Source: CAZWEZ01 sp964632795 (GTDB lineage Bacteria; Pseudomonadota; Alphaproteobacteria; Rhodospirillales; 2-02-FULL-58-16). Taken from it: a DNA stretch of 27,683 nucleotides. A program made the position numbers and the translations under genes. Where the stretch lies: NCBI GenBank assembly GCA_964632795.1, contig CAZWEZ010000047.1, positions 1-27,683 of the forward strand, read 5' to 3'. Below the pieces are notes generated by a model. The model was given only the letters and a program-made list of their open reading frames with translations. It was not told where the DNA came from and did no database searches. Shown here piece by piece: positions 1-7,808 of this stretch (position 1 is its first letter; every line of letters starts with the position of its first letter).

Positions 1-70
1 CGGCGGCTTTCCTCCTACCCGGCGGGACGCCGAGGCGATCTCTATGGGTCATTATTAGTGCAGGTTGGTA
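1..70 (-). mobile_element. Partial end of a MITE-like palindromic element
   Basis: Read on the minus strand from position 70, this stretch begins TACCAAC and then follows the arm of the complete hairpin element at 13263-13421. Both contain a CT(A/T)AT-like block, TGACCC-AT, a CGCCT/CGGCCT block and finally CCGG(C/G)TAGGAG, in the same order and at nearly the same spacing. The outer flank is TTA (71-73), matching the TNA-type flank of the complete copy. Only one end lies in the window, so the other arm and target duplication cannot be seen. The relationship is by eye, roughly 60-70 percent identity. Confidence 0.45.
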
Positions 71-153
71 TTACACAGTGTCGCGCGGTCTTGACCACCG
101 TCGGCGAAGGCGAGAGGTTGCGGGACTGGTTTCCGCGGCGTAGCAGGCAAACG

Positions 154-179
154 AAACCCCGTCTCGATGGACGGGGTTT
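154..179 (-). terminator. Rho-independent terminator after DUF1127 gene
   Basis: A perfect 10-bp stem, AAACCCCGTC paired with GACGGGGTTT, closes a 6-nt loop. It lies 34 bases past the stop codon of the minus-strand DUF1127 gene. The A/T pairs at the stem base supply U-rich tails on both strands, so it could terminate in either direction. Confidence 0.8.
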
Positions 180-213
180 TGCTTTCCGCTCGGCCTTTCG
201 GCCGGTGTGGCGC

Positions 214-477
214 TTAGCGGATCATGGAATCGACGGTCTCGCGGATGCTGCCGCGGCTGATTCCGATATCGGCGAGGATCCTGTCGTCCAACGCCTCCAG
301 CTCGTAGCGGGCATGGGCGCGCTTGCGGGCGCGGGCGATCTTGCGGCCTGTTTCCCCAACCACGCGGAACAGCCGGGTGAGGGCGATGATGACTTCCTCG
401 GCGGCGCCGGTCAGGGCTCCGTTGCCCGCGAAGGCGTCGAGGATGGATGCGGGATAAACCCTGTTGTAGGTGGACAT
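214..477 (-). CDS. DUF1127 small arginine-rich protein
   Basis: This 87-residue protein has the DUF1127 (YjiS-like) signature at its C-terminus, with the motif YELEALDDRILADIGISR followed by a short tail. The basic central stretch (KIARARKRAHARYE) is also typical. Alphaproteobacteria carry many such short proteins. Some members bind RNA and affect small-RNA turnover, phosphate or carbon responses, but the role of this copy cannot be told from sequence. The ATG at 477 has a strong AAGGAG ribosome-binding site about 8 bases upstream. The gene stands alone, is followed by a clear terminator and faces away from the HpnL-like gene. The family assignment is firm; any function is inference. Confidence 0.88.
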   Translation of the reverse strand: MSTYNRVYPASILDAFAGNGALTGAAEEVIIALTRLFRVVGETGRKIARARKRAHARYELEALDDRILADIGISRGSIRETVDSMIR

Positions 478-746
478 GGCTTGCTACTCCTTAAGCTTAC
501 CGGACCGCTGAACGGCAACGATCTCGATTGATAATGTATGCTGGGCGCAGACGGAGAGAAGGGTATTAATTGCATATCAGCATGGCGCTTTCCGCATGGC
601 CCCGAGCGCCATCGAAGGGGGCGGAGAATGGGCAGGAGGTCGGCGGACACCGGCCTCGCCATCGCCTCCCAGCAGGCCGCCCGGCGGATCTTCGCCAATC
701 GCGCCCCGGCATCCTCAAGGCGGCGGCGTTGCTTTAGGTGCTGGCC
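478..746. other. Intergenic stretch without a convincing gene
   Basis: Two short plus-strand reading frames cross this gap. One (538-750) ends in an ATGA overlap with the start of the HpnL-like gene; the other (582-737) ends GILKAAALL just before it. Neither resembles a family I recognise, and both have Arg/Pro-rich composition expected of random GC-rich frames. They might be decayed remains of an upstream gene. Confidence 0.3.
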
Positions 747-1751
747 ATGAAGACGACGTCGATTATCGGCCTCATCGTTGGCATTTCCCTGGTCTGCCTG
801 CTGGTGGCGTGGCAGGGGCTGGAGACGGTCGCCGGGCTTCTCGGCGAAGGCGGCTGGGGCATCTTGCTGGTTTGCCTGTTCGCCCTGCCCGACCTGTGGC
901 TCGGGGCCGAGGCGTGGCGAAGCCTGTTCCCGCCCCGGTACCGGCCGCCTCACGGCCAGACCTTCCTTGCCTCGTCGATGGGCTCGGCCGTCAACACGTT
1001 GCTTCCCGTGGCCACCATCGGTGGCGAGGTGGCCAAGGCCCGGGTTCTCACCCACTGGTCCCATTCGGGCATCCAGACGGTATCGACCATGGTCGTCGAC
1101 AAGACCGTCCAGGCCCTGGTCATCCTGGTCTGGGGGGTGATCGGCATCGCCATGCTGGCGGCGGTGGTCGACGAGCCGGAGATTGTCCGCGGGGCCGTTG
1201 TCGGGGCGCTGTTGCTGGCCCTCGGCATCGCCGGCTTCATCGCCGTTCAACTGGCCGGCGGCTTCTCCTTCTTCACCCGTTCCGGGGCCAGGGTGGTGGG
1301 CGCCGGGAAGTGGCGGGACATCGTCGACAGCGCAGACGCCCTCGACGGGGCGATCCGCGACCTCTACCGCCAGCCGCGGCGCATCCTGGCGGCCTTCGCC
1401 CTGAGGTTGGTCGGCATGGTCCTGCTGGTCGGCGAGGTGATCCTGGCCGGCCACCTGATGGGGGTCCCGATCGGCCTCGGCGAGGCGGTCCTGCTCAAGG
1501 GGCTGGTGGTTGCCCTGCGCGGCATGTCGTTCGCGATCCCCGGCGGGTTCGGCATCCAGGAAGGCGGTTACGTGGCCATCGGCGCCCTGATCGGGCTGCC
1601 CGCCGACCTCATGATCGCCACTTCCCTGATGACCCGGGTCCGGGAAATCCTGCCCAGCATTCCGCTCCTGCTGCTATGGCAGCACACCGAGGGAAAGGCC
1701 TTGTGGCGCAAACGCCGGGAGACGCCCGCCGGCGACGGGACGGCGGAATAG
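747..1751 (+). CDS. hpnL: HpnL-like lysylphosphatidylglycerol synthase TM-family membrane protein
   Basis: This integral membrane protein of about 334 residues has seven to eight hydrophobic segments and matches the HpnL branch of the LPG-synthase transmembrane family. Features seen are an N-terminal membrane segment, the central SAVNTLLPVATIGGEVAKAR motif (the family's NxxLP...GG hallmark), and a C-terminal block IPGGFGIQEGGYVAIGALIG followed by RVREI and WQ. HpnL members are associated with hopanoid lipid metabolism, but no other hopanoid gene lies in this window, so the link is by family only. I prefer ATG 747 because AGGTG sits about 7 bases upstream; GTG 738 is an alternative. Its 3' end converges on modC with 11 bases between them. 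Confidence 0.72.
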   Translation: MKTTSIIGLIVGISLVCLLVAWQGLETVAGLLGEGGWGILLVCLFALPDLWLGAEAWRSLFPPRYRPPHGQTFLASSMGSAVNTLLPVATIGGEVAKARVLTHWSHSGIQTVSTMVVDKTVQALVILVWGVIGIAMLAAVVDEPEIVRGAVVGALLLALGIAGFIAVQLAGGFSFFTRSGARVVGAGKWRDIVDSADALDGAIRDLYRQPRRILAAFALRLVGMVLLVGEVILAGHLMGVPIGLGEAVLLKGLVVALRGMSFAIPGGFGIQEGGYVAIGALIGLPADLMIATSLMTRVREILPSIPLLLLWQHTEGKALWRKRRETPAGDGTAE

Positions 1752-1762
1752 GCGGCCTCGTA

Positions 1763-2869
1763 CTAGCGGCGGCGCTGGCGGGTGCCGCGTTGGCCGAAGC
1801 TGTGGCGGTCGATGGCGACGGCCTTGACCAGGGCGAAGACCGTCTTGCCCGGGACCAGTCCCATGTCGTGGACCGAGCGCCGGGTGAGGCGGGCGATCAG
1901 CGGCGCCCCGACGTCGAGCAGGACGTCCATCTGCGGGCCGTCGCCGGCCTCGATGCGCTCGATCACGCCCTCGAGAACGTTGAGCACGCTGATCCCGCTG
2001 GGCCGGGTCAGGCTCAGCGAGACGTCCCGCGCCCGCACCCGCAGCCGCAACCGGGTCCCCGGAGGCAGGTCGACCCGGGGCACCAGCAGCCGGTTGCCGG
2101 CGAACGACAGCTCGGTCAACTCGAAGCTCTCGTCCTGGCCGGAGACGGTGACCGAGAGCACGGCGCCGGCCTCGTAGCGCCCGGTCAGCGGCCTCAGCTC
2201 CAGCCGGCTCATCAGGTCCTCGACCCCGCCGCTGGCCACCACCTTGCCCTGGGACAGGATGACCAGGGTGTCGGCGAGGCGGATGACCTCCTCCATGGCG
2301 TGGCTGACGTAGACGATGGGCAGCCGGAGCTCGTCGCGCAGGCGTTCGATGAACAGCAGGATCTCGTTCTTGCGCGCGGCGTCCAGCGACGCCAGCGGTT
2401 CGTCCATCAGCAGCAGCCGGGGGCTGGCCAGCAGCGCCCGGCCAATGGAGACCCGCTGTTTCTCGCCCCCCGAGAGGGTCCGCGGGCGGCGCTTCAGGAG
2501 GGCCCCCAGGTCCAGCAGGTCGACCACGGCGTCAAAGTCCTGATGGCGCTCGGCGGCCGGCACCAGGCGCATGCCGTAGGTCAGGTTGGAGCGCACGCTG
2601 AGGTGGGGGAACAGCCGGGCGTCCTGGAACACGTAGCCCAGCCGGCGGCGCTCGGGCGGGGTGTCGGTGCCGGTCGCGGAATCGAAAAGCACGTGGCCGT
2701 CGATGGCGATGCGCCCCGAATCGGGGCGTTCCAGCCCGGCCAGCATATTGACCAGCGACGTCTTGCCGGCCCCGGAGCGCCCGAAGAAGGCGGTCAGCCC
2801 GGCCTCGGCGGTGAACCGGGTTTCCATCTCGAAATCGCCCAGGCGGCGGCGGACGTCGACCTCGAGCAT
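1763..2869 (-). CDS. modC: Molybdate ABC transporter ATP-binding protein ModC
   Basis: ModC is the cytoplasmic ATPase that powers molybdate uptake through ModB. At 368 residues it has the usual length. Visible motifs are Walker A GRSGAGKT (residues 30-37), Q-loop in YVFQDARLFPHL, signature LSGGEKQRV (132-140), Walker B LLLMDEP (152-158) and switch His in YVSHAMEEV. A C-terminal TOBE (molybdate-binding) region occupies roughly residues 290-355, with the block SGISVLNVLEGVIERIE; this separates ModC from generic sulfate or iron ATPases. It begins 7 bases after modB ends and is last in a modABC operon. The assignment is firm. Confidence 0.95.
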   Translation of the reverse strand: MLEVDVRRRLGDFEMETRFTAEAGLTAFFGRSGAGKTSLVNMLAGLERPDSGRIAIDGHVLFDSATGTDTPPERRRLGYVFQDARLFPHLSVRSNLTYGMRLVPAAERHQDFDAVVDLLDLGALLKRRPRTLSGGEKQRVSIGRALLASPRLLLMDEPLASLDAARKNEILLFIERLRDELRLPIVYVSHAMEEVIRLADTLVILSQGKVVASGGVEDLMSRLELRPLTGRYEAGAVLSVTVSGQDESFELTELSFAGNRLLVPRVDLPPGTRLRLRVRARDVSLSLTRPSGISVLNVLEGVIERIEAGDGPQMDVLLDVGAPLIARLTRRSVHDMGLVPGKTVFALVKAVAIDRHSFGQRGTRQRRR

Positions 2870-2876
2870 GACCCGC

Positions 2877-3569
2877 TCAACCCCCGATCCGCGCCGCCAC
2901 CCGGCGGGCCAGGATCTGCGAGGCGATCAGCGCCGCCAGGGCGAGGACCACCGAGATCGCCACCAGGCGCAGGGCGCCGACGTCGCCCGACGGGGTCTGG
3001 GTCAGCGTGAACAGGGCCAGCGGCAGGGTCCGGGTCTCGCCGGGGATGTTGGAGACGAAGGTGATGGTGGCCCCGAACTCGCCGAGGCTGCGGGCGAAGG
3101 CGAGGATGGAGCCGGTCAGGATGCCCGGCGAGATCAGCGGCAGGGTGACGCTGAGGAACACCCACGCCGGACCCGCGCCCAGCGTGCGGGCCGCCTCCTC
3201 GAGCCGGCGGTCGACGGTTTCCAGGGACAGCCGGATGGCCTGGACCATCAGCGGGAAGGCCATCACCGCCGAGGCGATGGCGGCCCCCTTCCAGGTGAAG
3301 GCGACGCTGATCCCGAATACGTCGTAGAGCCACGCCCCGACCACCCCGCGCCGCCCCAGCACCACCAGCAGCAGGTAGCCGACGACCACCGGGGGCACGA
3401 TCAGGGGCAGGTGGACCAGGCCGTTGAGCAGGGTCTTGCCGGGGAACTCCCGCCGCGCCAGCAGCCACGCGGTGAAGACGCCCAGCGGCAGGCTGCACGC
3501 GACCGCCCACACCGCCACCCGCAGGCTCAGCGAGACGGCTTCGATCTCGAGCGGGCTCAGGCTCCACAT
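2877..3569 (-). CDS. modB: Molybdate ABC transporter permease ModB
   Basis: ModB forms the inner-membrane channel of the molybdate importer. The protein is 230 residues with five to six membrane segments. Diagnostic stretches are PLGVFTAWLLARREFPGK near the N-terminus, LPLIVPPVVVGYLLL, and the permease loop EEAARTLGAGPAWVFLSVTLP followed by SLGEFGATITFVSNIPGET, which is close to diagnostic for ModB. The start ATG at 3569 lies 11 bases after the modA stop, with a GGCGGGG ribosome-binding site. A longer reading frame continues upstream through modA, but it has no ModB similarity there and is an overlap artefact. Confidence 0.95.
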   Translation of the reverse strand: MWSLSPLEIEAVSLSLRVAVWAVACSLPLGVFTAWLLARREFPGKTLLNGLVHLPLIVPPVVVGYLLLVVLGRRGVVGAWLYDVFGISVAFTWKGAAIASAVMAFPLMVQAIRLSLETVDRRLEEAARTLGAGPAWVFLSVTLPLISPGILTGSILAFARSLGEFGATITFVSNIPGETRTLPLALFTLTQTPSGDVGALRLVAISVVLALAALIASQILARRVAARIGG

Positions 3570-3580
3570 GGCACCCCGCC

Positions 3581-4384
3581 TCAGCGCGCCGCCGCCGGGA
3601 GCACGGTGAAGCCGTGCCGGGCGAAGACGGCGGCGGCCTCGGGCGAGGCCAGGAAGTCGAAGAACCGGCGCACCTCGGGGCGGCCGCGGCCGGCGACGAT
3701 GGCCGTCGGATAGGTGATCGGCGGATGGCTGGAGGCGGGAAAGGCGGCGACCACCCGCACCCGGTCGCTGATCGCGGCGTCGGTGGCGTAGACCAGGCCC
3801 GCCGCCGCCTCGCCCCGTTCGACCAGGGCCAGGGCGGCGCGGACGTCCTGGGTCCGGGCCACCCGCCGGGCCACGCCCGGCCACACCCCGAGCCGCGTCA
3901 GGGCGGCCTTGGCGTAGATGCCGGCCGGCACGTGGTCGGGGTCGCCCATGGCCAGCCAGCCGTCGCCCAGCTTCTCCGGCAGCGGGAAGGCGGGGCCGAT
4001 GTCGAGGGCGAGGTCGCTGTCGGCCGGGGCGATCAGGACCAGCCGGTTGGCCAGCAGGTCGCGCCGGCTCGCCGCCTCGATGGCGGCTTCCCCGGCCAGG
4101 TAGTCCATCCACTCGGGGCTGGCCGAGATGTAGATGTCGGCCGGGGCGCCGTTGGCGATCTGCCGGGCCAGGGTCGAGCTGGCGGCGAACGAGGCGACGG
4201 CGCGGCCCCAGCCCAGGTCCTCGAACAGGGCCGCCACCTCGGCGACGGCGCCCGCCGTGCTGGCGGCGGCGAACACGGTGACGGTGGCCCCCGACGCCGG
4301 GTGGACGGCGGCCAGGAGGGCCGCCGCCGCGGCCAGGGGGCGGGCGGCCCGGGTCAGGCGCCGGAGGAGGGAATTGGCGCTCAC
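3581..4384 (-). CDS. modA: Periplasmic molybdate-binding protein ModA
   Basis: ModA captures molybdate or tungstate in the periplasm and delivers it to ModBC. The 267-residue protein starts with a signal peptide (RRLTRAARPL, then an Ala/Leu core ending HPASGA) followed by the ModA hallmark TVFAAASTAGAVAEVA. Further family motifs are FAASSTLARQI, ISASPEWMDYL, PAGIYAKAAL and the C-terminal FLASPEAAAVFARHGF. I place the start at GTG 4384, with a GGAG site about 10 bases upstream. A more upstream ATG at 4441 lies inside the Mo-box and would add a non-signal-like extension, so I reject it. The gene is first in modABC. Confidence 0.93.
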   Translation of the reverse strand: MSANSLLRRLTRAARPLAAAAALLAAVHPASGATVTVFAAASTAGAVAEVAALFEDLGWGRAVASFAASSTLARQIANGAPADIYISASPEWMDYLAGEAAIEAASRRDLLANRLVLIAPADSDLALDIGPAFPLPEKLGDGWLAMGDPDHVPAGIYAKAALTRLGVWPGVARRVARTQDVRAALALVERGEAAAGLVYATDAAISDRVRVVAAFPASSHPPITYPTAIVAGRGRPEVRRFFDFLASPEAAAVFARHGFTVLPAAAR

Positions 4385-4418
4385 GTGGTTCGACTCCGCT
4401 GGGGACGAGGTGTCCGGG

Positions 4419-4454
4419 GCGTTATATATGCAGAAATACAACGCTCCGTGTCAA
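4419..4454 (-). promoter_or_regulatory. Mo-box (ModE operator) over the modABC promoter
   Basis: Positions 4419-4444 form a 26-bp inverted repeat: GCGTTATAT, 8-base spacer, ATACAACGC, with one mismatch between the 9-bp arms. This matches the TATA-rich ModE-binding Mo-box of proteobacterial mod operons. Just upstream on the minus strand is a TTGACA-like -35 element (4449-4454), so the box would overlap the -10 region and a bound ModE-molybdate dimer would block transcription. No modE gene is in the window, so the regulator must be encoded elsewhere. The repeat is seen directly; its function is inferred from position and family knowledge. Confidence 0.8.
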
Positions 4455-4590
4455 GCCAGCCCGCGGTGATGTAGTTTCGCCGCCAACCGGCAAGACGAAC
4501 CGAAACGCGCCGCGGGTCCTTGGCGGCGGTCGAGGGTGGGACCTCGTGTCCCGGTAGGCGGGGTCCCCCCGAAACAATCGAATTTTCGGC

Positions 4591-5379
4591 TCAGTGGGCG
4601 AGGATCTGGCTGATGAACAGCTTGGTGCGGTCGAACTGGGGGTTGGCGAAGAACTCGAAGGGTTCGTTCTCCTCGATGATCTGGCCCTCGTCCATGAAGA
4701 TGACCCGGTTGGCGACGGTCTTGGCGAAGCCCATCTCGTGGGTCACCACCAGCATGGTCATGCCGCTTTCGGCCAGTTCCACCATGACGTCGAGGACCTC
4801 CTTGATCATCTCCGGATCGAGCGCCGAGGTCGGCTCGTCGAACAGCATGATCTTGGGGTTCATGCACAGGGAGCGGGCGATGGCGACGCGCTGTTGCTGG
4901 CCGCCGGACAATTGACCGGGGTACTTCTTGGCCTGCTCGGGGATCTTGACCCGCGTGAGGTACTTCATGGCCGCTTCCTCGGCCTCGGCGCGGGGCTGCT
5001 GGCGGACCCAGATCGGGGCCAGGGCCACGTTCTCGAGCACCGTCAGGTGGGGAAACAGGTTGAATTGCTGGAACACCATGCCGACCTCGCGGCGGATCTG
5101 CTCGACGTGCTTGAGGTCGCCGGTCAGCTCGGTGCCCTCGACGACGATCTGGCCCTGCTGGTGTTCCTCCAGCCGGTTGAGGCAGCGGATCAGGGTCGAC
5201 TTGCCCGACCCCGAGGGGCCGCAGATGACGATCCGCTCGCCCTTGTTGACGGTGAGGTTGATGTCCTTGAGGACGTGGAAGTCGCCGAACCACTTGTGAA
5301 CGCCGATCATCTGGATCATGACCGCCTCGGACACGGTCAACTCCTTGACCGGCGCGCGAACCTCGATTTCCTCGCTCAT
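4591..5379 (-). CDS. aapP: General L-amino acid ABC transporter ATP-binding protein AapP
   Basis: AapP is the ATPase of the broad-specificity L-amino acid importer. The 262-residue protein has Walker A GPSGSGKS (54-61), Q-loop VFQQFNLFPHLTVLENV, signature LSGGQQQRV (157-165), Walker B IMLFDEP (177-183) and switch His in VVTHEMGFAK. The polar-amino-acid subfamily (GlnQ/AapP) is clear from MIGVHKWFGDFHVLKDINL and from the C-terminal FDRTKLFISQIL. ATG 5379 has AAGGAG about 7 bases upstream. It is the last gene of the aapJQMP operon, 20 bases after aapM. Codons upstream in the same frame belong to aapM and aapQ read out of frame. Confidence 0.95.
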   Translation of the reverse strand: MSEEIEVRAPVKELTVSEAVMIQMIGVHKWFGDFHVLKDINLTVNKGERIVICGPSGSGKSTLIRCLNRLEEHQQGQIVVEGTELTGDLKHVEQIRREVGMVFQQFNLFPHLTVLENVALAPIWVRQQPRAEAEEAAMKYLTRVKIPEQAKKYPGQLSGGQQQRVAIARSLCMNPKIMLFDEPTSALDPEMIKEVLDVMVELAESGMTMLVVTHEMGFAKTVANRVIFMDEGQIIEENEPFEFFANPQFDRTKLFISQILAH

Positions 5380-5399
5380 GGCGATCTCCTTGCCGGCCA

Positions 5400-6509
5400 C
5401 TAATGGCCGGTGTGCAGCTTCTTCTCGAGATGCTGGCTGTAGCGCGACATGCTGAAACAGAAAATCCAGAACCCGAAGGCGACGAAGACGTACCCCTCGA
5501 CGGCAAAGCCCAGCCAATCGGGATTGGAGCTGGCCAACTGCGCCGCGCCGAGGAAGTCGAACAGGCCGATGATGAGGACCAGGGTGGTGTCCTTGAACAT
5601 GCCGATGAAGGTGTTGACGATGCCCGGGATGACCATCTTCAGGGCCTGGGGGAGGATGATCTTCCCCATCATCTTCCAGTAGTTGAGGCCCAGCGCCTGG
5701 GCCGCCTCGTACTGGCCCCTGGGGATCGCCTGCAGACCGCCGCGCACCACCTCGGCCATGTAGGCCGCCGAGAACAGCGCCACCCCGATCAGCGCCCTGA
5801 GCAGCTTGTCGAAGGTCATCCCCTCGGGCATGAACAGCGGGAACATCACCGACGACATGAACAGCACGGTGATCAGCGGCACGCCGCGCCAGAATTCGAT
5901 GAAGCCGATACAGATCGCCGTGACCACCGGCATGTCGGAGCGCCGGCCGAGGGCCAACACGATGCCGACCGGCAGCGAGACGACGATGCCGGTGATGGCG
6001 ATCACCAGGGTCAGGAACAGGCCCCCCCACAGCGGGGTTTCGACCCACTTCAGGCCGAACGAATCGCCCATGAACAGGAAATAGGCGATGATCGGGTAGA
6101 TGAAGAGCAGATAGATGCCGATCCAATGTTTCCATCGGAACCCGGGGATGAACAGCAGCACCGACGGCGCCACGGCCAGGACATAGGCGGTGTTGATCCG
6201 CCACAGCTCCTCGACCGGATAGAGGCCGTACATCAACTGCTTGAACCATATCCGGATGTACACCCAGCAGGCGCCCTCGCGCGAACACGCGTCCCGGCTG
6301 TCGCCGACCCAGTCGGCGTCGATGAAGGCCCATTGGATCAACGGCGGGACCAGCAGATAGACGAGATAGAGGGCAAAGACGCTCAGAAACACGTTGAGCC
6401 ACGACGAGAACAGGTTCTTGCGGAGCCAGCCGATGACGCCGACGGTGGTCCTCGGCGGCGGCAGGTCGGGATGGGTCCCGGGGGCGTATTTCGGTTGCGA
6501 CTCGGTCAT
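5400..6509 (-). CDS. aapM: General L-amino acid ABC transporter permease AapM
   Basis: AapM is one of the two inner-membrane permeases of the Aap system. The protein is 369 residues, as expected for this long permease type. It has an N-terminal cytoplasmic tail, several membrane segments, a periplasmic loop with two cysteines (DACSREGACW) and the C-terminal permease domain. The HisM/GlnP motif is visible as FIEFWRGVPLITVLFMSS, then EVVRGGLQAIPRGQYEAAQA and LPQALKMVIPGIVNTFIGMF. It follows aapQ by 3 bases and precedes aapP by 20, so the three are surely co-transcribed. No odd features were seen. Confidence 0.95.
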   Translation of the reverse strand: MTESQPKYAPGTHPDLPPPRTTVGVIGWLRKNLFSSWLNVFLSVFALYLVYLLVPPLIQWAFIDADWVGDSRDACSREGACWVYIRIWFKQLMYGLYPVEELWRINTAYVLAVAPSVLLFIPGFRWKHWIGIYLLFIYPIIAYFLFMGDSFGLKWVETPLWGGLFLTLVIAITGIVVSLPVGIVLALGRRSDMPVVTAICIGFIEFWRGVPLITVLFMSSVMFPLFMPEGMTFDKLLRALIGVALFSAAYMAEVVRGGLQAIPRGQYEAAQALGLNYWKMMGKIILPQALKMVIPGIVNTFIGMFKDTTLVLIIGLFDFLGAAQLASSNPDWLGFAVEGYVFVAFGFWIFCFSMSRYSQHLEKKLHTGH

Positions 6510-6512
6510 CGC

Positions 6513-7724
6513 CTAGCGCTCCACCAGGGCCATCTTCTTGTTGTACCAGTTCATGAGGGCCGCGATCAGCAGGCTGATCGTCAGATAGACTCCCATGGTG
6601 ATGGCCATGATCTCGACCGCCTGGCCGGTCTGCATCAGCGAGGTCCCGGCGAACACCAGCACCAGGTCCGGGTACGCGATTGCCGCGGCCAGCGACGAGT
6701 TCTTGGTCAGGTTCAAATACTGGCTGGTCAGCGGCGGGATGATCACTCTCAGCGCCTGGGGGATGATCACCAGGCGCAACGTCGGCCCCCGCTTGAGCCC
6801 CACCGCGTAGGCGGCCTCGGTCTGGCCGTGGCTGACCGCCAGGATGCCGGCCCGCACGATCTCGGCGATGAAGGTGGCGGTGTACACCGACAGCGCCAAC
6901 GTCAGGGCGACGAACTCGGGGGGGATCTCGCCCCCGCCCTTGAAGTTGAACCCCTTGAGCACGGGGTACTCCCAGCTCAGCGGGAAGCCGGCGGCCGCCG
7001 CGGCCAGGAAGGGCAGCCCGATCAGCAACCCCAGCGAGGTCAGGAACACCGGGAACTGCCGGCCGGTTTCGTCCTGGCGCTTTCTGGACCAACGGGCCAG
7101 GAAGACGACGCCGATGACAGTCACCACCAGGGCCCAGAAGATCAGCGAGAACCCCTCCTCGAAGATCGGCCAGGGGACCTGCAAACCCTTGATGTTGATG
7201 AAAACGGAATCGAAAAACGAAAGGCTGTTGCGGACCGTCGGCAGGGTGCGGAGGACTCCGAAATACCAGAAAAAAATCTGCAGCAGCAGCGGGATGTTGC
7301 GCAGGATCTCGATATAGACCATGGCCAGCTTGGCGATCAGCCAGTTGTTGGAGAGCCGGGCGATGCCGATGATGAAGCCGATCACGGTGGCGAAGATGAT
7401 GCCGATGAAGGAAACCAGCAGGGTGTTGAGCAGGCTGACCACGAAGGCCCGGAAATAGGTGTTTTCCTCCGAGTACTCGATCAGCGTCATGCCGATGGAG
7501 AAGCCGGCGGTCCGCCCGAGGAAGTCGAAGCCCGAGGCGATGCCCTGCCTCTCGAGGTTATTGATGGTGTTGTTGACCAGGTAGGCGCACAGGCCGACCA
7601 CTCCGCCCAGCACCAGGACCTGGAAGAAGATGGCGCGGTAGAAGGGATCGTTCCACACCGCCGGCTTGGCCGGCTTGACGATCTCTCCGGGCGGAACGGA
7701 ACTGCCTTGGGGCTCCACGGCCAT
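6513..7724 (-). CDS. aapQ: General L-amino acid ABC transporter permease AapQ
   Basis: AapQ partners AapM in the amino-acid importer. At 403 residues it has the long form typical of the family, with about eight membrane segments. Key stretches are YRAIFFQVLVLGGVVGL at the N-terminus, the split permease signature YIEILRNIPLLLQIFFWYF, and the EAA-type loop AEIVRAGILAVSHGQTEAAY followed by LPQALRVIIPPLTSQYLNL. I start it at ATG 7724. An in-frame ATG at 7778 lies inside a terminator hairpin and is unlikely to be used. The ribosome-binding site for 7724 is weak, which fits lower expression than aapJ. Confidence 0.93.
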   Translation of the reverse strand: MAVEPQGSSVPPGEIVKPAKPAVWNDPFYRAIFFQVLVLGGVVGLCAYLVNNTINNLERQGIASGFDFLGRTAGFSIGMTLIEYSEENTYFRAFVVSLLNTLLVSFIGIIFATVIGFIIGIARLSNNWLIAKLAMVYIEILRNIPLLLQIFFWYFGVLRTLPTVRNSLSFFDSVFINIKGLQVPWPIFEEGFSLIFWALVVTVIGVVFLARWSRKRQDETGRQFPVFLTSLGLLIGLPFLAAAAAGFPLSWEYPVLKGFNFKGGGEIPPEFVALTLALSVYTATFIAEIVRAGILAVSHGQTEAAYAVGLKRGPTLRLVIIPQALRVIIPPLTSQYLNLTKNSSLAAAIAYPDLVLVFAGTSLMQTGQAVEIMAITMGVYLTISLLIAALMNWYNKKMALVER

Positions 7725-7737
7725 TTTCTGATGCCGG

Positions 7738-7781
7738 AAATAAAAAAAGGAGTGTGCCCGGCACGGGGCCGGACACACTCC
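7738..7781 (-). terminator. Terminator/attenuator between aapJ and aapQ
   Basis: On the minus strand a stem of GGAGTGTG plus CCGGC, with one mismatch in about 14 pairs, is followed directly by seven T residues (7742-7748). It begins 28 bases after the aapJ stop. It is a textbook intrinsic terminator, here most likely allowing partial read-through so that the binding protein is made in excess over the membrane and ATPase subunits. Confidence 0.88.
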
Positions 7782-7808
7782 AAAGCAATCAGACGATCAT
7801 GACGTCCC

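Noticed and set aside
596..3010. 804-residue plus-strand reading frame
   Set aside because: It is antisense or out of frame to hpnL and modC, is Arg/Pro/Gly-rich and matches no family; GC-rich shadow frame.
4455..4590. Terminator after aapP
   Set aside because: CCGAAA/TTTCGG can pair, but the stem is short and no U-tract follows on the minus strand.
5403..7802. 799-residue plus-strand reading frame opposite aapM/aapQ
   Set aside because: Low-complexity, Asp/Gln/His-rich translation antisense to two clear permeases.
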